Assembly: GCA_963785415.1 (NCBI GenBank)
Contig: CAWAVB010000001.1
Coordinates: 1,178,001 to 1,242,000, forward strand
Reading direction: 5' to 3'
Source of the DNA: Bog-793 sp963785415
GTDB taxonomy: Bacteria > Actinomycetota > Acidimicrobiia > Acidimicrobiales > Bog-793
DNA: 64,000 nt
Under the pieces are notes generated by a model. That model was not told the origin of the DNA, did no database searches, and worked only from the letters and a program-made list of their open reading frames with translations. The position numbers were made by a program, and so were the translations under genes. This document shows positions 28,675-37,368 of this stretch, one piece after another; the stretch's first letter is position 1; every line of letters starts with the position of its first letter.

Positions 28675-29300
28675 CCCCCGGCGTTCACTGCCGTCATCGC
28701 GGCGTCGAGGCCCGTGGAGAAGATGAGCTCCACCGCGTCGGCGGCCCGTTCGACGGCACCGGCAAGGAGCTCGGATTCCGGCCCCGACGGCCGGCGCAGG
28801 ACATAGTCGGCCCCGGGCATCCGCCCCGGCGGCTTGCCGATTCCGATCCTCACCCTGGCGAATTCGAGCGTCCCGAGGTGCTGCTCGGCCGACTTCAGAC
28901 CGTTGTGGCCGGCCGACCCGCCTCCGAGCTTGACCCGGACGACCCCGACCGGGAGGTCGAGCTCGTCGTGGACGACCACGAGCGACGCCGGGTCGTCAAC
29001 CGAATAACGGCGCACGAGCGCCACGAGCGCCATGCCCGAGTCGTTCATGTAGGTGACAGGGATCGCCAGCGCGAGCTTGCGGTCGCCGGAGACGACGGCG
29101 ACCGCCCGGGACGACGTCCCGCGCTCGGCACGCAGCACCGCTCCGTGGCGCTGGGCGACGATCGCGACCGCGTCGGCGCCGACATTGTGACGGGTGTGCG
29201 CGTACTCGGAACCGGGGTTGCCCAGCCCGACCGCGAGCAGGTCGGCGATCGCTCCGGTCCTCGCTCGAGCAGAGCGCCGACCGATGAGCGCCGTCGTCAG
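28671..29300 (-). CDS. pth: Peptidyl-tRNA hydrolase with non-standard start codon
   Basis: Pth releases peptide from peptidyl-tRNA that dropped off ribosomes. The family core is complete: VGLGNPGSEYAHTRHNVGAD with the catalytic His in RHNVG, VTYMNDSG, VVVHDELDLP, GGGSAGHNGLKS and RVRIGIGKPPGR. The first ATG, GTG or TTG in this frame is GTG 29138, downstream of the catalytic His, so it cannot be the true start. Above it the frame is open to a TGA at 29316-29318 and holds no ordinary start. CTG 29300 overlaps the rplY stop as CTGA and gives a 209-aa protein, while ATC 29285 would give 204 aa. I used CTG for the boundary. A start-codon mutation or base error is the alternative. Confidence 0.9.
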   Translation of the reverse strand: MTTALIGRRSARARTGAIADLLAVGLGNPGSEYAHTRHNVGADAVAIVAQRHGAVLRAERGTSSRAVAVVSGDRKLALAIPVTYMNDSGMALVALVRRYSVDDPASLVVVHDELDLPVGVVRVKLGGGSAGHNGLKSAEQHLGTLEFARVRIGIGKPPGRMPGADYVLRRPSGPESELLAGAVERAADAVELIFSTGLDAAMTAVNAGG

Positions 29301-29947
29301 CTCCCGGCGGCTTCGTCAGTCGGGATTTCGACCGCGGGCTCAGCCGGGGCGACGCCCTCCTCCTCCTCGGGAGGCGCCTCGACGACCTCGACCCGGGCCG
29401 CGTGACCGACGACGACCGGGGACTCCGGATCAGCGTCGAGCGTCACGCCCGGCGGGATCGTGATCACGGTGAGCCGGATCGCGTCGCCGATGTCGAGCTC
29501 ACTGATGTCGACCTCGAACGAACGCGGGATGTCCGCCGGCTTGGCGTGGACGTCGACCGAGAGCAACAGCTGCTCCACCGTCCCGCCGACCCGGTTGACG
29601 GCGACCGCCTCGCCGACGAGCACGACGGGGACCTCGGCGGCGACGATCTCGTCGCGGCGCACGACGATGAAGTCGACGTGCGCGACCGTCTGACGCACCG
29701 GGTGGTGCTGCAGTTCACGGGCCAACGCGAGGTGGTGCGTCTTGCCTATCGTCAAGTCGATGAGCGCGTTCGCCCCGGCTTCGGTCGAGAGCGCGCCATG
29801 CAGCGCCCGCTCGTCGACGCTCACCGGGATCGGCGTGACCCCGTGGCCGTAGACGACGCCGGGGACCCGGCCTCGGACTCGGAGACGCCGGGTCGCGGGC
29901 GAGCCCTTGTCGCTGCGGGGTTCTGCGACGAGAGCAACCTCATCCAT
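29297..29947 (-). CDS. rplY: Ribosomal protein bL25, long (Ctc/TL5) form
   Basis: bL25 binds 5S rRNA in the large subunit. This is the long form, with an N-terminal L25 domain (about 1-95, with RVPGVVYGHG) and a C-terminal beta domain (about 96-190), followed by an acidic tail with EEEEG. ATG 29947 has GAGGAG at 9-nt spacing, which decides the start; the frame stays open upstream to 30100 without coding character. The TGA stop overlaps the presumed CTG start of pth. The order prs-rplY-pth-mfd is typical of actinobacteria. Confidence 0.94.
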   Translation of the reverse strand: MDEVALVAEPRSDKGSPATRRLRVRGRVPGVVYGHGVTPIPVSVDERALHGALSTEAGANALIDLTIGKTHHLALARELQHHPVRQTVAHVDFIVVRRDEIVAAEVPVVLVGEAVAVNRVGGTVEQLLLSVDVHAKPADIPRSFEVDISELDIGDAIRLTVITIPPGVTLDADPESPVVVGHAARVEVVEAPPEEEEGVAPAEPAVEIPTDEAAGS

Positions 29948-30018
29948 GTCAACGCGCTCCTCGGGGTTCGAATCCAGTCGATTGCGGCCGCATCTCGCGG
30001 GGCCCCGTCTGTGGGCCG

Positions 30019-30047
30019 CGACACGGCACTTATCCGTGTCGAGTCTA
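30019..30047 (-). promoter_or_regulatory. -10 box and 8-bp hairpin upstream of rplY
   Basis: On the minus strand a TAGACT -10-like box (30042-30047) is followed at once by CGACACGG-loop-CCGTGTCG (30019-30041), a perfect 8-bp stem with a 7-nt loop. If the box is used, the hairpin would lie at the very 5' end of the rplY mRNA and could stabilise or regulate it. It could equally help end the prs transcript. The -35 region is weak. Confidence 0.35.
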
Positions 30048-30168
30048 GGCGACCTGCGACTGCGGCCGGAACTGGTCCCCTCGGGGCGGCGCCACGGCAC
30101 GCACCGCCTGCCGCGCCCGGACCGCCCTCCGGGTTCGGCGGGAGATCGAGACGCCGGGACCTGCCGGC

Positions 30169-31140
30169 TCAGACGAGATTGTTCCCTCCGAAGATGCCCG
30201 AGACCGACGTGTCCTCGAACACGGCGTCGATCGCCGCTGCGATGAGCGGCGCGACGGAGAGCACCTCGACCTTGTCGATCAGCCTTTCCTTGGGCAAGGG
30301 CAGGGTGTTCGTCACGATCACGCGGCTGATCGTGTCGGCGCGCAACCGCTCGAGTGCCGGATCGGAGAGCACGGCGTGCGTCGCCATCGCCCAGACGTCG
30401 GTCGCGCCCTCGTTCCTCAGGCGCTCGGCGGCGCCGATGATCGTGCCGCCGGTGTCGATGAGGTCGTCGATGATCACGCAGCGCCGGCCCTTCACGACAC
30501 CGATCACCTCGCGGGCCTCGACGCTGTTCGCCGTGCTCGTCAGCCGCCGCTTGTGGACGAAGGCCAGGTCAGCGCCAAGTTGCTGGCTGAACCGCTCGGC
30601 GACCTTCACCCGTCCCGCGTCCGGCGACACGATGACGAGCTCGTGCGGGTCCTGCTCGGCAAGGTAGTTGCACAGGACCGGCAGCGCGGTGAGGTGGTCG
30701 ACGGGGAAGTTGAAGAAACCCTGGATCTGCCCCGAGTGCAGGTCGACGCTGACGACTCGGTCGGCACCCGCGGCGGAGAGCAGGTCGGCGACGAGCTTCG
30801 CCGTGATCGGTTCGCGCCCAGTCGACTTGCGGTCCTGCCGGGAGTAGCCGTAGTAGGGGCAGACGGCGGTGATCCGGTGCGCGGAGGCGCGCTTGGCGGC
30901 GTCGATCATGATCAGCTGCTCCATGATCGAGTCGTTCACTGGGTGGCTGTGGGTCTGGATGATAAAGACGTCCGAACCGCGGATCGATGCGTCGTAGCGG
31001 CAGTGGATCTGCCCGTCGGCGAAATCGTGCAGGTTCGCCTCGCCGAGCGCGATCCCGAGGTTGTCCGCGATCTCGTGCGCGAGCCCAGGGTGCGATCTCC
31101 CGCTGAACAACTCGAGACGTCGACGCGGTACAAGCTCCAT
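30169..31140 (-). CDS. prs: Ribose-phosphate pyrophosphokinase
   Basis: The enzyme makes PRPP from ribose 5-phosphate and ATP for nucleotide, His and Trp synthesis. Visible features include the N-terminal LFSGRSHPGLAHEI, the flexible-loop region YYGYSRQDRKSTGREPITAK, the divalent-metal motif SVDLHSGQIQGFF and the PRPP loop VIIDDLIDTGGTI. The length (323 aa) is normal. ATG 31140 is preceded by GAGAGGGG with 6-nt spacing, so I prefer it to the ATG at 31158, which lies next to the glmU stop. It is the second gene of the glmU-prs pair. Confidence 0.95.
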   Translation of the reverse strand: MELVPRRRLELFSGRSHPGLAHEIADNLGIALGEANLHDFADGQIHCRYDASIRGSDVFIIQTHSHPVNDSIMEQLIMIDAAKRASAHRITAVCPYYGYSRQDRKSTGREPITAKLVADLLSAAGADRVVSVDLHSGQIQGFFNFPVDHLTALPVLCNYLAEQDPHELVIVSPDAGRVKVAERFSQQLGADLAFVHKRRLTSTANSVEAREVIGVVKGRRCVIIDDLIDTGGTIIGAAERLRNEGATDVWAMATHAVLSDPALERLRADTISRVIVTNTLPLPKERLIDKVEVLSVAPLIAAAIDAVFEDTSVSGIFGGNNLV

Positions 31141-31157
31141 CTTTTTCCCCTCTCCCA

Positions 31158-32270
31158 TCAGTCCTGACCGGAATCGTCAAATTCGATCGTGCGGAACGCC
31201 CCGGTCGCCGAATGTGCCTCGACTCGGCTCCCCTTGTCCAGAAAGACGAACGGGCCGACGACGGCCCCTTCGCCGATCGTCGCGTTGCGCGCGACCGTCT
31301 GGGAGATCCTCGCCCCGGGTCCGACGACGCAGTCGACGAGTTGACAGTCCGGTCCGATGACCGCCCCCCTACCGACCGACGTCGCGCCTTCGAGGTGCAC
31401 CCCGGGTTCGAGGACGACTTCCACGGCGAGCTCGACGCCGGAGTCAAGGTAGGTGTGGGTGGGATCGGTCATCGTCACGCCACGCCTCATCCACCGCTCG
31501 TTCAGCCGTTCGCGCAGCACCGCCTCCGCCACCGCGAGCTGGGCCCGGTCGTTCACCCCGGCCGCCTCGACGGGATCGGGCACGACCATCGTCACGACGG
31601 GATACCCCGCCCCGTCGAGCACCCCGATCGCGTCGGTCAAGTAGTACTCGCCCTGCGCGTTCACAGGCGAGAGGCGGCGCAGAGCCGGCGCGAGGACGCC
31701 GTGCCGGAAGCAGTAGATCGACGTCGCGATCTCGTCGATTCCGAGCTCCTCCTCGTTCGCGTCCGCGTGCTCGACGATGCGGGCGACGTTCCCGTTCTTG
31801 GACCGGACAACTCGGCCGTATCCCACCGGGTCGGCGACCCGGGCGGTCAACAACGTCGCCGCGGCATCGCTCCGCCGGTGCGTTCGCACGAGCCCAGCGA
31901 GCGTCGCCGGCCGCAGAAGCGGGGTGTCGCCCGGCAGGATGACAAGGTCTCCGCCCGCGAGGTCTGTCCCCTCGTCGAACCCGGTGAGCGCGACGGCGGC
32001 GGCGTCGCCCGTCCCGAGCGGCTGGGTCTGCTCGACGAACTCGATCCGCAGTTCCGGGGGCGCCTCGGCCTGGATGGCCTTCACGACGTCGACCGAGCGG
32101 AACCCGACGACGACGACGACCCGCTCGACGGGCAGCTCGGCCAGGGCGTCGAGCACGTGGAGCACCATCGGCCGCCCACACAGCCGGTGGAGCGGCTTCG
32201 GCGTCGCCGAGCGCATCCGCGTCCCCTCCCCTGCGGCGAGGACGATCGCGGACAGCGGGCGGGGGACCAC
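31158..32270 (-). CDS. glmU: GlmU-like UDP-GlcNAc pyrophosphorylase lacking the acetyltransferase end
   Basis: Residues about 6-235 form the uridyltransferase domain with IVLAAGEGTRMRSATPKPLH (nucleotide loop and Lys), EQTQPLGTGDA, LPGDTPLL, NAQGEYYLTDAI and a closing NDRAQLAVAEAV. A left-handed beta helix begins (DPTHTYLDSGVEL) but stops at GAFRTIEFDDSG, about where normal GlmU continues for some 80-100 more residues carrying the acetyl-CoA site. At 370 aa it should therefore make UDP-GlcNAc from GlcNAc-1-P but not acetylate GlcN-1-P. A separate acetyltransferase would be needed. GTG 32270 is the likely start; the frame is open upstream to 32363. Confidence 0.9.
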   Translation of the reverse strand: MVPRPLSAIVLAAGEGTRMRSATPKPLHRLCGRPMVLHVLDALAELPVERVVVVVGFRSVDVVKAIQAEAPPELRIEFVEQTQPLGTGDAAAVALTGFDEGTDLAGGDLVILPGDTPLLRPATLAGLVRTHRRSDAAATLLTARVADPVGYGRVVRSKNGNVARIVEHADANEEELGIDEIATSIYCFRHGVLAPALRRLSPVNAQGEYYLTDAIGVLDGAGYPVVTMVVPDPVEAAGVNDRAQLAVAEAVLRERLNERWMRRGVTMTDPTHTYLDSGVELAVEVVLEPGVHLEGATSVGRGAVIGPDCQLVDCVVGPGARISQTVARNATIGEGAVVGPFVFLDKGSRVEAHSATGAFRTIEFDDSGQD

Positions 32271-32469
32271 GACCCCATTCTCGCCGAAGGGCCGGGGCTG
32301 TGCTGCGCTACAACTGGCAAAGTGATGGTGATGCACCGTGCACCCGGGTCCAAAGCGCGCCAAGTCGCCTCGACACGGCTGTGACCATCAACCACGTACC
32401 AGGCGGAGCTCGATCCGGGAGTGCGACCGCCAGGCCGAACCCCGTTCGGCACGAGGGAGGTGACCACCG

Positions 32470-33930
32470 TTGAGCACCTGCGATTTGTCGGCGATCGGCC
32501 CGTTCGTCGAACGGCACTGGGAGGACGACGCGCTCGCCACGCTGTCCGAGTACATCGCGATCCCGTGCCTTTCGCCTGAGTTCGACGACAACTGGGCGTC
32601 AAACGGGGCGATCGACCAGGCCGCGGAGCTCCTGCGGACGTGGGCCGGCCGGCGGGCACTCGCCCGCTGCACGGCCGAGGTCGTGCGGCTGCCCGGCCGG
32701 ACGCCATGCCTTCTCGTCGATGCCGGATCGACCGCTGACGGTCCTGCACCGACGACGCTCGTCTACGGCCATCTCGACAAGCAGCCTCCGCTCGGCGCGT
32801 GGCGGGAGGGCCTCGACCCGTTCCGGGCGGTGCGACAGGGCAACCACCTCTACGGCCGGGGAAGCGCCGATGACGGCTACGCGGTGTTCGCTGCGCTCGG
32901 GGCGCTCGAGGCCCTGGAGGCGGTGGGCGCGCCCCACGGGCGCGTCGTCGTGCTCATCGAGGCGAGCGAGGAGAGCGGCAGCTCCGACCTCGATGCGATG
33001 CTCGACACGCTCGCCGATCGGATCGGGCCCCTGGCGCTCGTCGTCAGCCTCGATTCGGGTTGCATTAGCTACGACCGCCTCTGGGTCACGACATCGCTAC
33101 GCGGCACGATCAACGCCGTCCTGCGGGTCGGCGTCATGACCGAAGGGGTCCACAGCGGTCTGGCGGGCGGTGTCGTCCCGTCGTCGTTCCGCGTCCTGCG
33201 CGAGCTTCTCGACCGCGTCGAGGACGCCTCGACCGGTGACGTGCTCATCCCGGGTTGCCAAGTCGAGATCCCGGCCCGACGACGCCGCGAGATCGACACG
33301 GTCGCCACCGAGTTCGGCGACGCGGCCGCGGGAGACTTCCCCCTCTTGCCGGGCGTGGAGCTCGAGGGCACGGACGCGCCGTCACGCCTCGTCCGCCAGA
33401 TCTGGCGGGCGTCGCTCGAGGTCACCGGCGCGGAAGGGTTCCCGCCCATCGAGTCCGCCGGAAACGTGCTCCGCCCGTCGAGTGCGGTGAAGGTTTCGCT
33501 GCGGATCCCGCCGACCGCCGACGCTGCTGCGGTGGCCGAGGCGCTGCGCGTGGCGATCACGCGCGACCCTCCGTCGGGTGCCGTCATCTCCCTCGAGATC
33601 CAGCAGGCGTCCTCGGGCTGGGACGCCCCCGAACTGCCGGCCTGGCTCGATGCCGCGATCGAGGAATCCTCGGTTCGATCCTTCGCCAACCCACCACGCT
33701 CGTTCGGGATGGGCGGCTCGATCCCGTTCGTGACTTCGATCGCGCGCCGCTACCCGGCGGCCCAGGTCGTGACGACCGGGGTGCTCGGTCCGGGTTCGAA
33801 CGCGCACGTCCCCGACGAGTGCCTCCACCTCCCGACGGCCAAGGCGGTGACGTCCTGCACCGCCCACCTCATCGCCGCGCTCGCCGCGGCGAGCGCGGCG
33901 CACGCCCCTCCGCCCCGGTCGGGGGAGTGA
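32470..33930 (+). CDS. M20 family metallopeptidase (dipeptidase-like)
   Basis: This is a two-zinc peptidase of the M20A/M20F (carnosinase/dipeptidase) type. Metal and catalytic residues are visible: H101 and D103 in VYGHLDKQP, D134 in GRGSADDG, and the general base in EASEESGS (E167/E168). A dimerisation domain with the HSGLAGGVVPS segment follows, and GPGSNAHVPDE near the end holds the last His. The start is TTG 32470, supported by GAGGGAGGTGA at 8-nt spacing. At 486 aa it is of normal length. Substrate peptides cannot be specified. Confidence 0.9.
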   Translation: MSTCDLSAIGPFVERHWEDDALATLSEYIAIPCLSPEFDDNWASNGAIDQAAELLRTWAGRRALARCTAEVVRLPGRTPCLLVDAGSTADGPAPTTLVYGHLDKQPPLGAWREGLDPFRAVRQGNHLYGRGSADDGYAVFAALGALEALEAVGAPHGRVVVLIEASEESGSSDLDAMLDTLADRIGPLALVVSLDSGCISYDRLWVTTSLRGTINAVLRVGVMTEGVHSGLAGGVVPSSFRVLRELLDRVEDASTGDVLIPGCQVEIPARRRREIDTVATEFGDAAAGDFPLLPGVELEGTDAPSRLVRQIWRASLEVTGAEGFPPIESAGNVLRPSSAVKVSLRIPPTADAAAVAEALRVAITRDPPSGAVISLEIQQASSGWDAPELPAWLDAAIEESSVRSFANPPRSFGMGGSIPFVTSIARRYPAAQVVTTGVLGPGSNAHVPDECLHLPTAKAVTSCTAHLIAALAAASAAHAPPPRSGE

Positions 33931-33945
33931 GCGGCCGCCGAGTCC

Positions 33946-34953
33946 CTACGGGCGGACCGGGCCCTCTCCGGCGCCGGTCCGGCTGACCGCGGCGGCGATC
34001 TCCGCGAGGTCCGCATCGTCGAGCGGGAGGTCCGCCGCGGCCGACCACCCGTCGACCTGGGACGGGCTGCGCGCCCCGACGATCGCGCCCGTGACCCCCG
34101 GCGTCGCCAGCGTCCAGGCGACGGCGACGGCGCCGACCGAGACGCGGTACCGCTCGGCGATCGGCCGCAGCGCGTCGGCGAGGGCGAGGTTCTTCGCGAG
34201 TTCCGCCCCGGAGAAATCCGGGCTCGTCCGGCGCCAGTCCTCCGGGTCGAGTGCTGCAGCACGCGCCTCGCTGAACGTCCCGGAGAGCAGTCCCGCCTGC
34301 ATCGGGCTGTAGACGATGACCCCGGTCCCGTGGGCGGCGCACCACGGGATCACATCCCCGCCGGCGCGGCGCTTGACGAGCGAGTACGGCGGCTGGACCG
34401 AGTCGACGTGGCCGAGCGCCTCCGCGGCGTCGAGCAGGTCGACCCCGTGGTTCGAGAGTCCCGCCGCGGCGATCAGGCCCTTGTCCCGCAGGTCGAGGAA
34501 GACGTCCCAGTAGGCCTCGAGCGGGGTCCCGTCCGCCGCCGGCCAGTGCATCTGGTAGAGGTCGATGCGCTCGACCCGCAGCCGGCGCAGACTCGCCTCG
34601 ACCTCACGCCGCAGGCTCGTCGGGTCCCCGACGTGGCCCGGCGTGAGCATCGGGTTGTCCGGGTCGACGATCGTTCCGCCCTTGGTGAAGACGTACGGTC
34701 GGTCGGCCGGAGCGAATCCCCCGAGCGCCGCGGCGACGACCTCCTCCGCGTGGCCGATGCCGTAGGCCGCGGCGGTGTCGATCCAGTTGATCCCGAGCTC
34801 GACCGCGTGGCGGATCGCCGCGATCGAGTCCGCGTCGTCCTGGTCGCCCCAGCCGAACCGCCAGCTCCCACCTCCGACCGCCCAGGAGCCATACCCGACC
34901 CGGGTGATCTCCATGCCGGTCTTGCCCAAAGCCCGCGTCGGAAGCAGCGCCAT
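33946..34953 (-). CDS. Aldo/keto reductase
   Basis: This NADPH-dependent TIM-barrel oxidoreductase has the full catalytic tetrad D59, Y64, K91 and H136. Further family features are WIDTAAAYGIGHAEEVV, YVFTKGG, RIDLYQMHWP and the C-terminal cofactor-binding stretch TGAIVGARSPSQV. The length (335 aa) is normal, and it resembles the YajO/YghZ-like group. It is convergent with the M20 gene after 15 nt. The substrate is unknown. Confidence 0.92.
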   Translation of the reverse strand: MALLPTRALGKTGMEITRVGYGSWAVGGGSWRFGWGDQDDADSIAAIRHAVELGINWIDTAAAYGIGHAEEVVAAALGGFAPADRPYVFTKGGTIVDPDNPMLTPGHVGDPTSLRREVEASLRRLRVERIDLYQMHWPAADGTPLEAYWDVFLDLRDKGLIAAAGLSNHGVDLLDAAEALGHVDSVQPPYSLVKRRAGGDVIPWCAAHGTGVIVYSPMQAGLLSGTFSEARAAALDPEDWRRTSPDFSGAELAKNLALADALRPIAERYRVSVGAVAVAWTLATPGVTGAIVGARSPSQVDGWSAAADLPLDDADLAEIAAAVSRTGAGEGPVRP

Positions 34954-35007
34954 GTTGTCTCCTGTTCGTTCGCTTCTCCGGCACGTTACGACGCCGGTTC
35001 CGCGCTG

Positions 35008-35418
35008 TCAGCCGGATTTGTTCGGGCCGACGCGGCGCACGGTCATCTTCAGGAGCACGCGGCGGTCGCGCTCCATCGTCGCCCGGTAGTCGTCCCAGTC
35101 GGGGTGCTCTCCCGAAATCCGCCGGTAGTAGTCGACGAGTCCTTCCATCGCCTCCGGCAGCGACACCACCGCGATGTCACCTTCCACCTGGACCCAGTCG
35201 CCGAAGAAGCGTTCCGTGAACACGCAGAGCGAGGCGTAGGGCGTCCTTTTCACATTGATCGTCTTCATCGCGGTCTCGCGCGAGCTGACCTCGACGTACC
35301 CGTCGCCGTCGACGCCGGCCGTCACGGGCGAAAGCTGCACCCTGCCGTCCGCCCGTGTCGTTGCGAGCACGGCGCGGTGATGCTCGGCGACGAACTTCTT
35401 CGCTTCGATGATGTCCAT
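35008..35418 (-). CDS. PPOX-class, probably F420-dependent, small flavoenzyme
   Basis: This is a split-barrel protein of the pyridoxamine-5'-phosphate-oxidase-like class. ATG 35418 gives 136 residues beginning with the typical helix IIEAKKFVAEHHRAVLATTRADGRVQLSPV; the last part is the first barrel strand pair. GDWVQVEGDIAVVSLPEAME, the GLVDYYRRISGEHPDWDDYR helix and RRVLLKMTVRRV follow, as in the Rv1155/TIGR03618-type group that binds F420. The frame is open upstream to 35556 without coding character. A related but distinct paralogue lies just upstream. Confidence 0.82.
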   Translation of the reverse strand: MDIIEAKKFVAEHHRAVLATTRADGRVQLSPVTAGVDGDGYVEVSSRETAMKTINVKRTPYASLCVFTERFFGDWVQVEGDIAVVSLPEAMEGLVDYYRRISGEHPDWDDYRATMERDRRVLLKMTVRRVGPNKSG

Positions 35419-35593
35419 TCTCCGAGCGTAACCATGGGCGAGCTCGACCCTGATCGCGGACCGGGTCGAAACGCGAATACGCCGCGGACGGGTCGGCGCC
35501 CCACTGCCATGCGGGCGACGGCACCGACGAACAAACGGGGCGGGACCGACGACCACGTCCGGCGGCGCAACGGGCCGGAGCCCGCGGGCACCC

Positions 35594-35977
35594 CTAGTGC
35601 ACGACTTGGCGATCCGGGGAGATCTTCAAGATCACCCGCTCGCTTTCGATCTCGTTCGCGTAGGGCTTCCCCGTGTACTTCTCGGCGAGGAAGTCGATGT
35701 GGGCCCGGGCCTCGGGACCCCGCACCCGCTCCACGACCCGGCCGCGGATCTCCGCGTAGTGGTACGGATTCGTCGCGTCCATGACCGTCACCGTCGCCAC
35801 CGGGTTCATCTCCACGTTCTTGAACTTGGTCCGGTGGATCTCGGTATTGACGAGGACGTGGTCGTCGTCAGCGTCGACCCACATGAGGTGCGTCATCGGG
35901 CGGCCGCTCGGAAGCATCGTCGTCAACGCGGCGAAGTTCTTCCCTCTGGCCAGTTCCTTCACGGTCGCATCGAGCAT
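35594..35977 (-). CDS. PPOX-class, probably F420-dependent, small flavoenzyme (second copy)
   Basis: ATG 35977 is supported by AAGGAGG at 5-nt spacing. The 127-aa split barrel shows KNFAALTTMLPSGRPMTHLMWVD at the cofactor edge, NPVATVTVMDATNPYHYAEIRGRVVER in the second half, and IDFLAEKYTGKPY, a helix seen in the F420-dependent biliverdin-reductase-like group. It shares the fold but little sequence with the gene 175 nt downstream. In vivo substrate unknown; mycobacterial relatives reduce biliverdin or other pigments with F420H2. Confidence 0.83.
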   Translation of the reverse strand: MLDATVKELARGKNFAALTTMLPSGRPMTHLMWVDADDDHVLVNTEIHRTKFKNVEMNPVATVTVMDATNPYHYAEIRGRVVERVRGPEARAHIDFLAEKYTGKPYANEIESERVILKISPDRQVVH

Positions 35978-36330
35978 CGTCGCCTCCTTGCAACGGGCGA
36001 TCCAAAGAGATGGTGGCACGAAACGCGATCCCCCGCTCGTCCCATGTTGGACGACCTTGCCGTGACCGTCCAGTAGGGCTCGCCGGTCCAGAAGTCGTTT
36101 TGCGGAGCCTCCGTCCGAACTTCCCTGAGGTCACGGCCGACCCGTAGGATCAGGGCCGGCCTGTCTGGCACGGTCGCTCGGACGTCTTCGGGACACCGCC
36201 ACCGTCGTGGGCCGGGCCGGCTGGGCCCCAGAGCGGCGCCTGAACGGTGTTCCGATAACAGTGAGCGCTCCAGTAACTGAGGATCCACGGGATCGCCGGA
36301 CCGTCGGTGCCCGCTCCCGGGAGGCGTGAA
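35978..36330. other. Gene-free stretch between divergent genes
   Basis: No convincing gene is seen. On the minus strand, 36050-36180 reads in one frame as a plausible peptide (ALILRVGRDLREVRTEAP, then DFWTGEPYWTVTARSS), but the frame has no supported start and changes character on both sides. It may be a gene remnant. No clear promoter for either side is seen apart from AT-richer bases near 36250-36285. Confidence 0.4.
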
Positions 36331-37368
36331 GTGCGGCATCTCGAGTCATTCCGGGGAACGTGGCAGGTGCGCGCCGTCGCCCTCAGCGCGATCTGGGGCA
36401 CGAGCTTTCTTTTCATGAAGGTGGGCGTTCGCTCGTTCGAGCCGTTCGACGTCACGTCGGGCCGGATCGCGATCGGCGCGGTGACCCTCGTCATCGTCCT
36501 CGTGGCATCGCACCAGGCCCTGCCGCGCAGTCTCCGCCTCTGGTGGCATCTCGCCGTCGCGGGCCTGCTGCTGAACGCCGTGCCGTTCACCCTCATCGCC
36601 TGGGGTGAGCAACGGATCTCCTCGGTCGCCGCGGGGATCTGGAACGCGACGACGCCACTTTTCGTCGTGCCAGTGGCGTTCTTGATGGTTCCGTCCGAAC
36701 GCCCGACGCGTGCCAAGGTGACCGGCCTCGCCGTCGGCTTCCTCGGCGTGGCCGTCGTATTCGGCGCCTGGGGCGGGCTGTCCGGGAGCCACCTCTCCGG
36801 CGACTTCGCCTGCCTCGGCGCCTCCGCCTGCTACGGGCTCGGCACCCCGTACGCGAAGCGCTTCGTCACGAGATCATCGGAACCGCCGATCGGCCTCGCC
36901 GCCGGCCAGCTCATCGCGGCGACCGTCGAGCTCGCGATCGCGTCGCCATTCCTCGCCAGGGTTCCGGCTCATGTCAGCGCGGCGAGCGTCCTGTGCGTCG
37001 TCGCCCTCGGCGCCTTCGGGACCGGCGTCGCCTACGTCCTCAACTACTCGATCATCCGCGAAGCGGGCGCGTCGAACGCCTCGCTCGTCACGTACATCAT
37101 CCCCATCTTCTCGACCCTTCTCGGGATCATCGTTCTCGGAGAGGCCCTCCTCTGGAACGAGCCCGTCGGGGCGGTCGTCATCCTCGTCGGCGTCGCGATT
37201 TCCCAGGGCGTGTTCACCCGCCGACGCTGGGCCGCGGGGAGCCGCGCCCGTCTGGCTCGCGCGACGTCGGGCGACATCGCGTTGGACGCGCAGGAGTTCT
37301 CCCTACCCCTGGCGGTGATCACGACCGGTGAGCTGGCCGCCACCGAGGAGGTGGAGGGCGATGAGTGA
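36331..37368 (+). CDS. EamA/DMT family exporter
   Basis: This is a ten-helix drug/metabolite transporter made of two EamA repeats. The first repeat has ALSAIWGTSFLFMKVGVRSF and the second has GAFGTGVAYVLNYSIIREAG with TYIIPIFSTLLGIIVLGE. GTG 36331 is chosen because GGGAGG lies 6 nt upstream; an earlier GTG at 36307 has none. Its last 8 nt overlap the start of a PLP decarboxylase gene. I infer that this carrier exports the amine made by that enzyme, but EamA proteins also export amino acids and other metabolites. Confidence 0.87.
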   Translation: MRHLESFRGTWQVRAVALSAIWGTSFLFMKVGVRSFEPFDVTSGRIAIGAVTLVIVLVASHQALPRSLRLWWHLAVAGLLLNAVPFTLIAWGEQRISSVAAGIWNATTPLFVVPVAFLMVPSERPTRAKVTGLAVGFLGVAVVFGAWGGLSGSHLSGDFACLGASACYGLGTPYAKRFVTRSSEPPIGLAAGQLIAATVELAIASPFLARVPAHVSAASVLCVVALGAFGTGVAYVLNYSIIREAGASNASLVTYIIPIFSTLLGIIVLGEALLWNEPVGAVVILVGVAISQGVFTRRRWAAGSRARLARATSGDIALDAQEFSLPLAVITTGELAATEEVEGDE

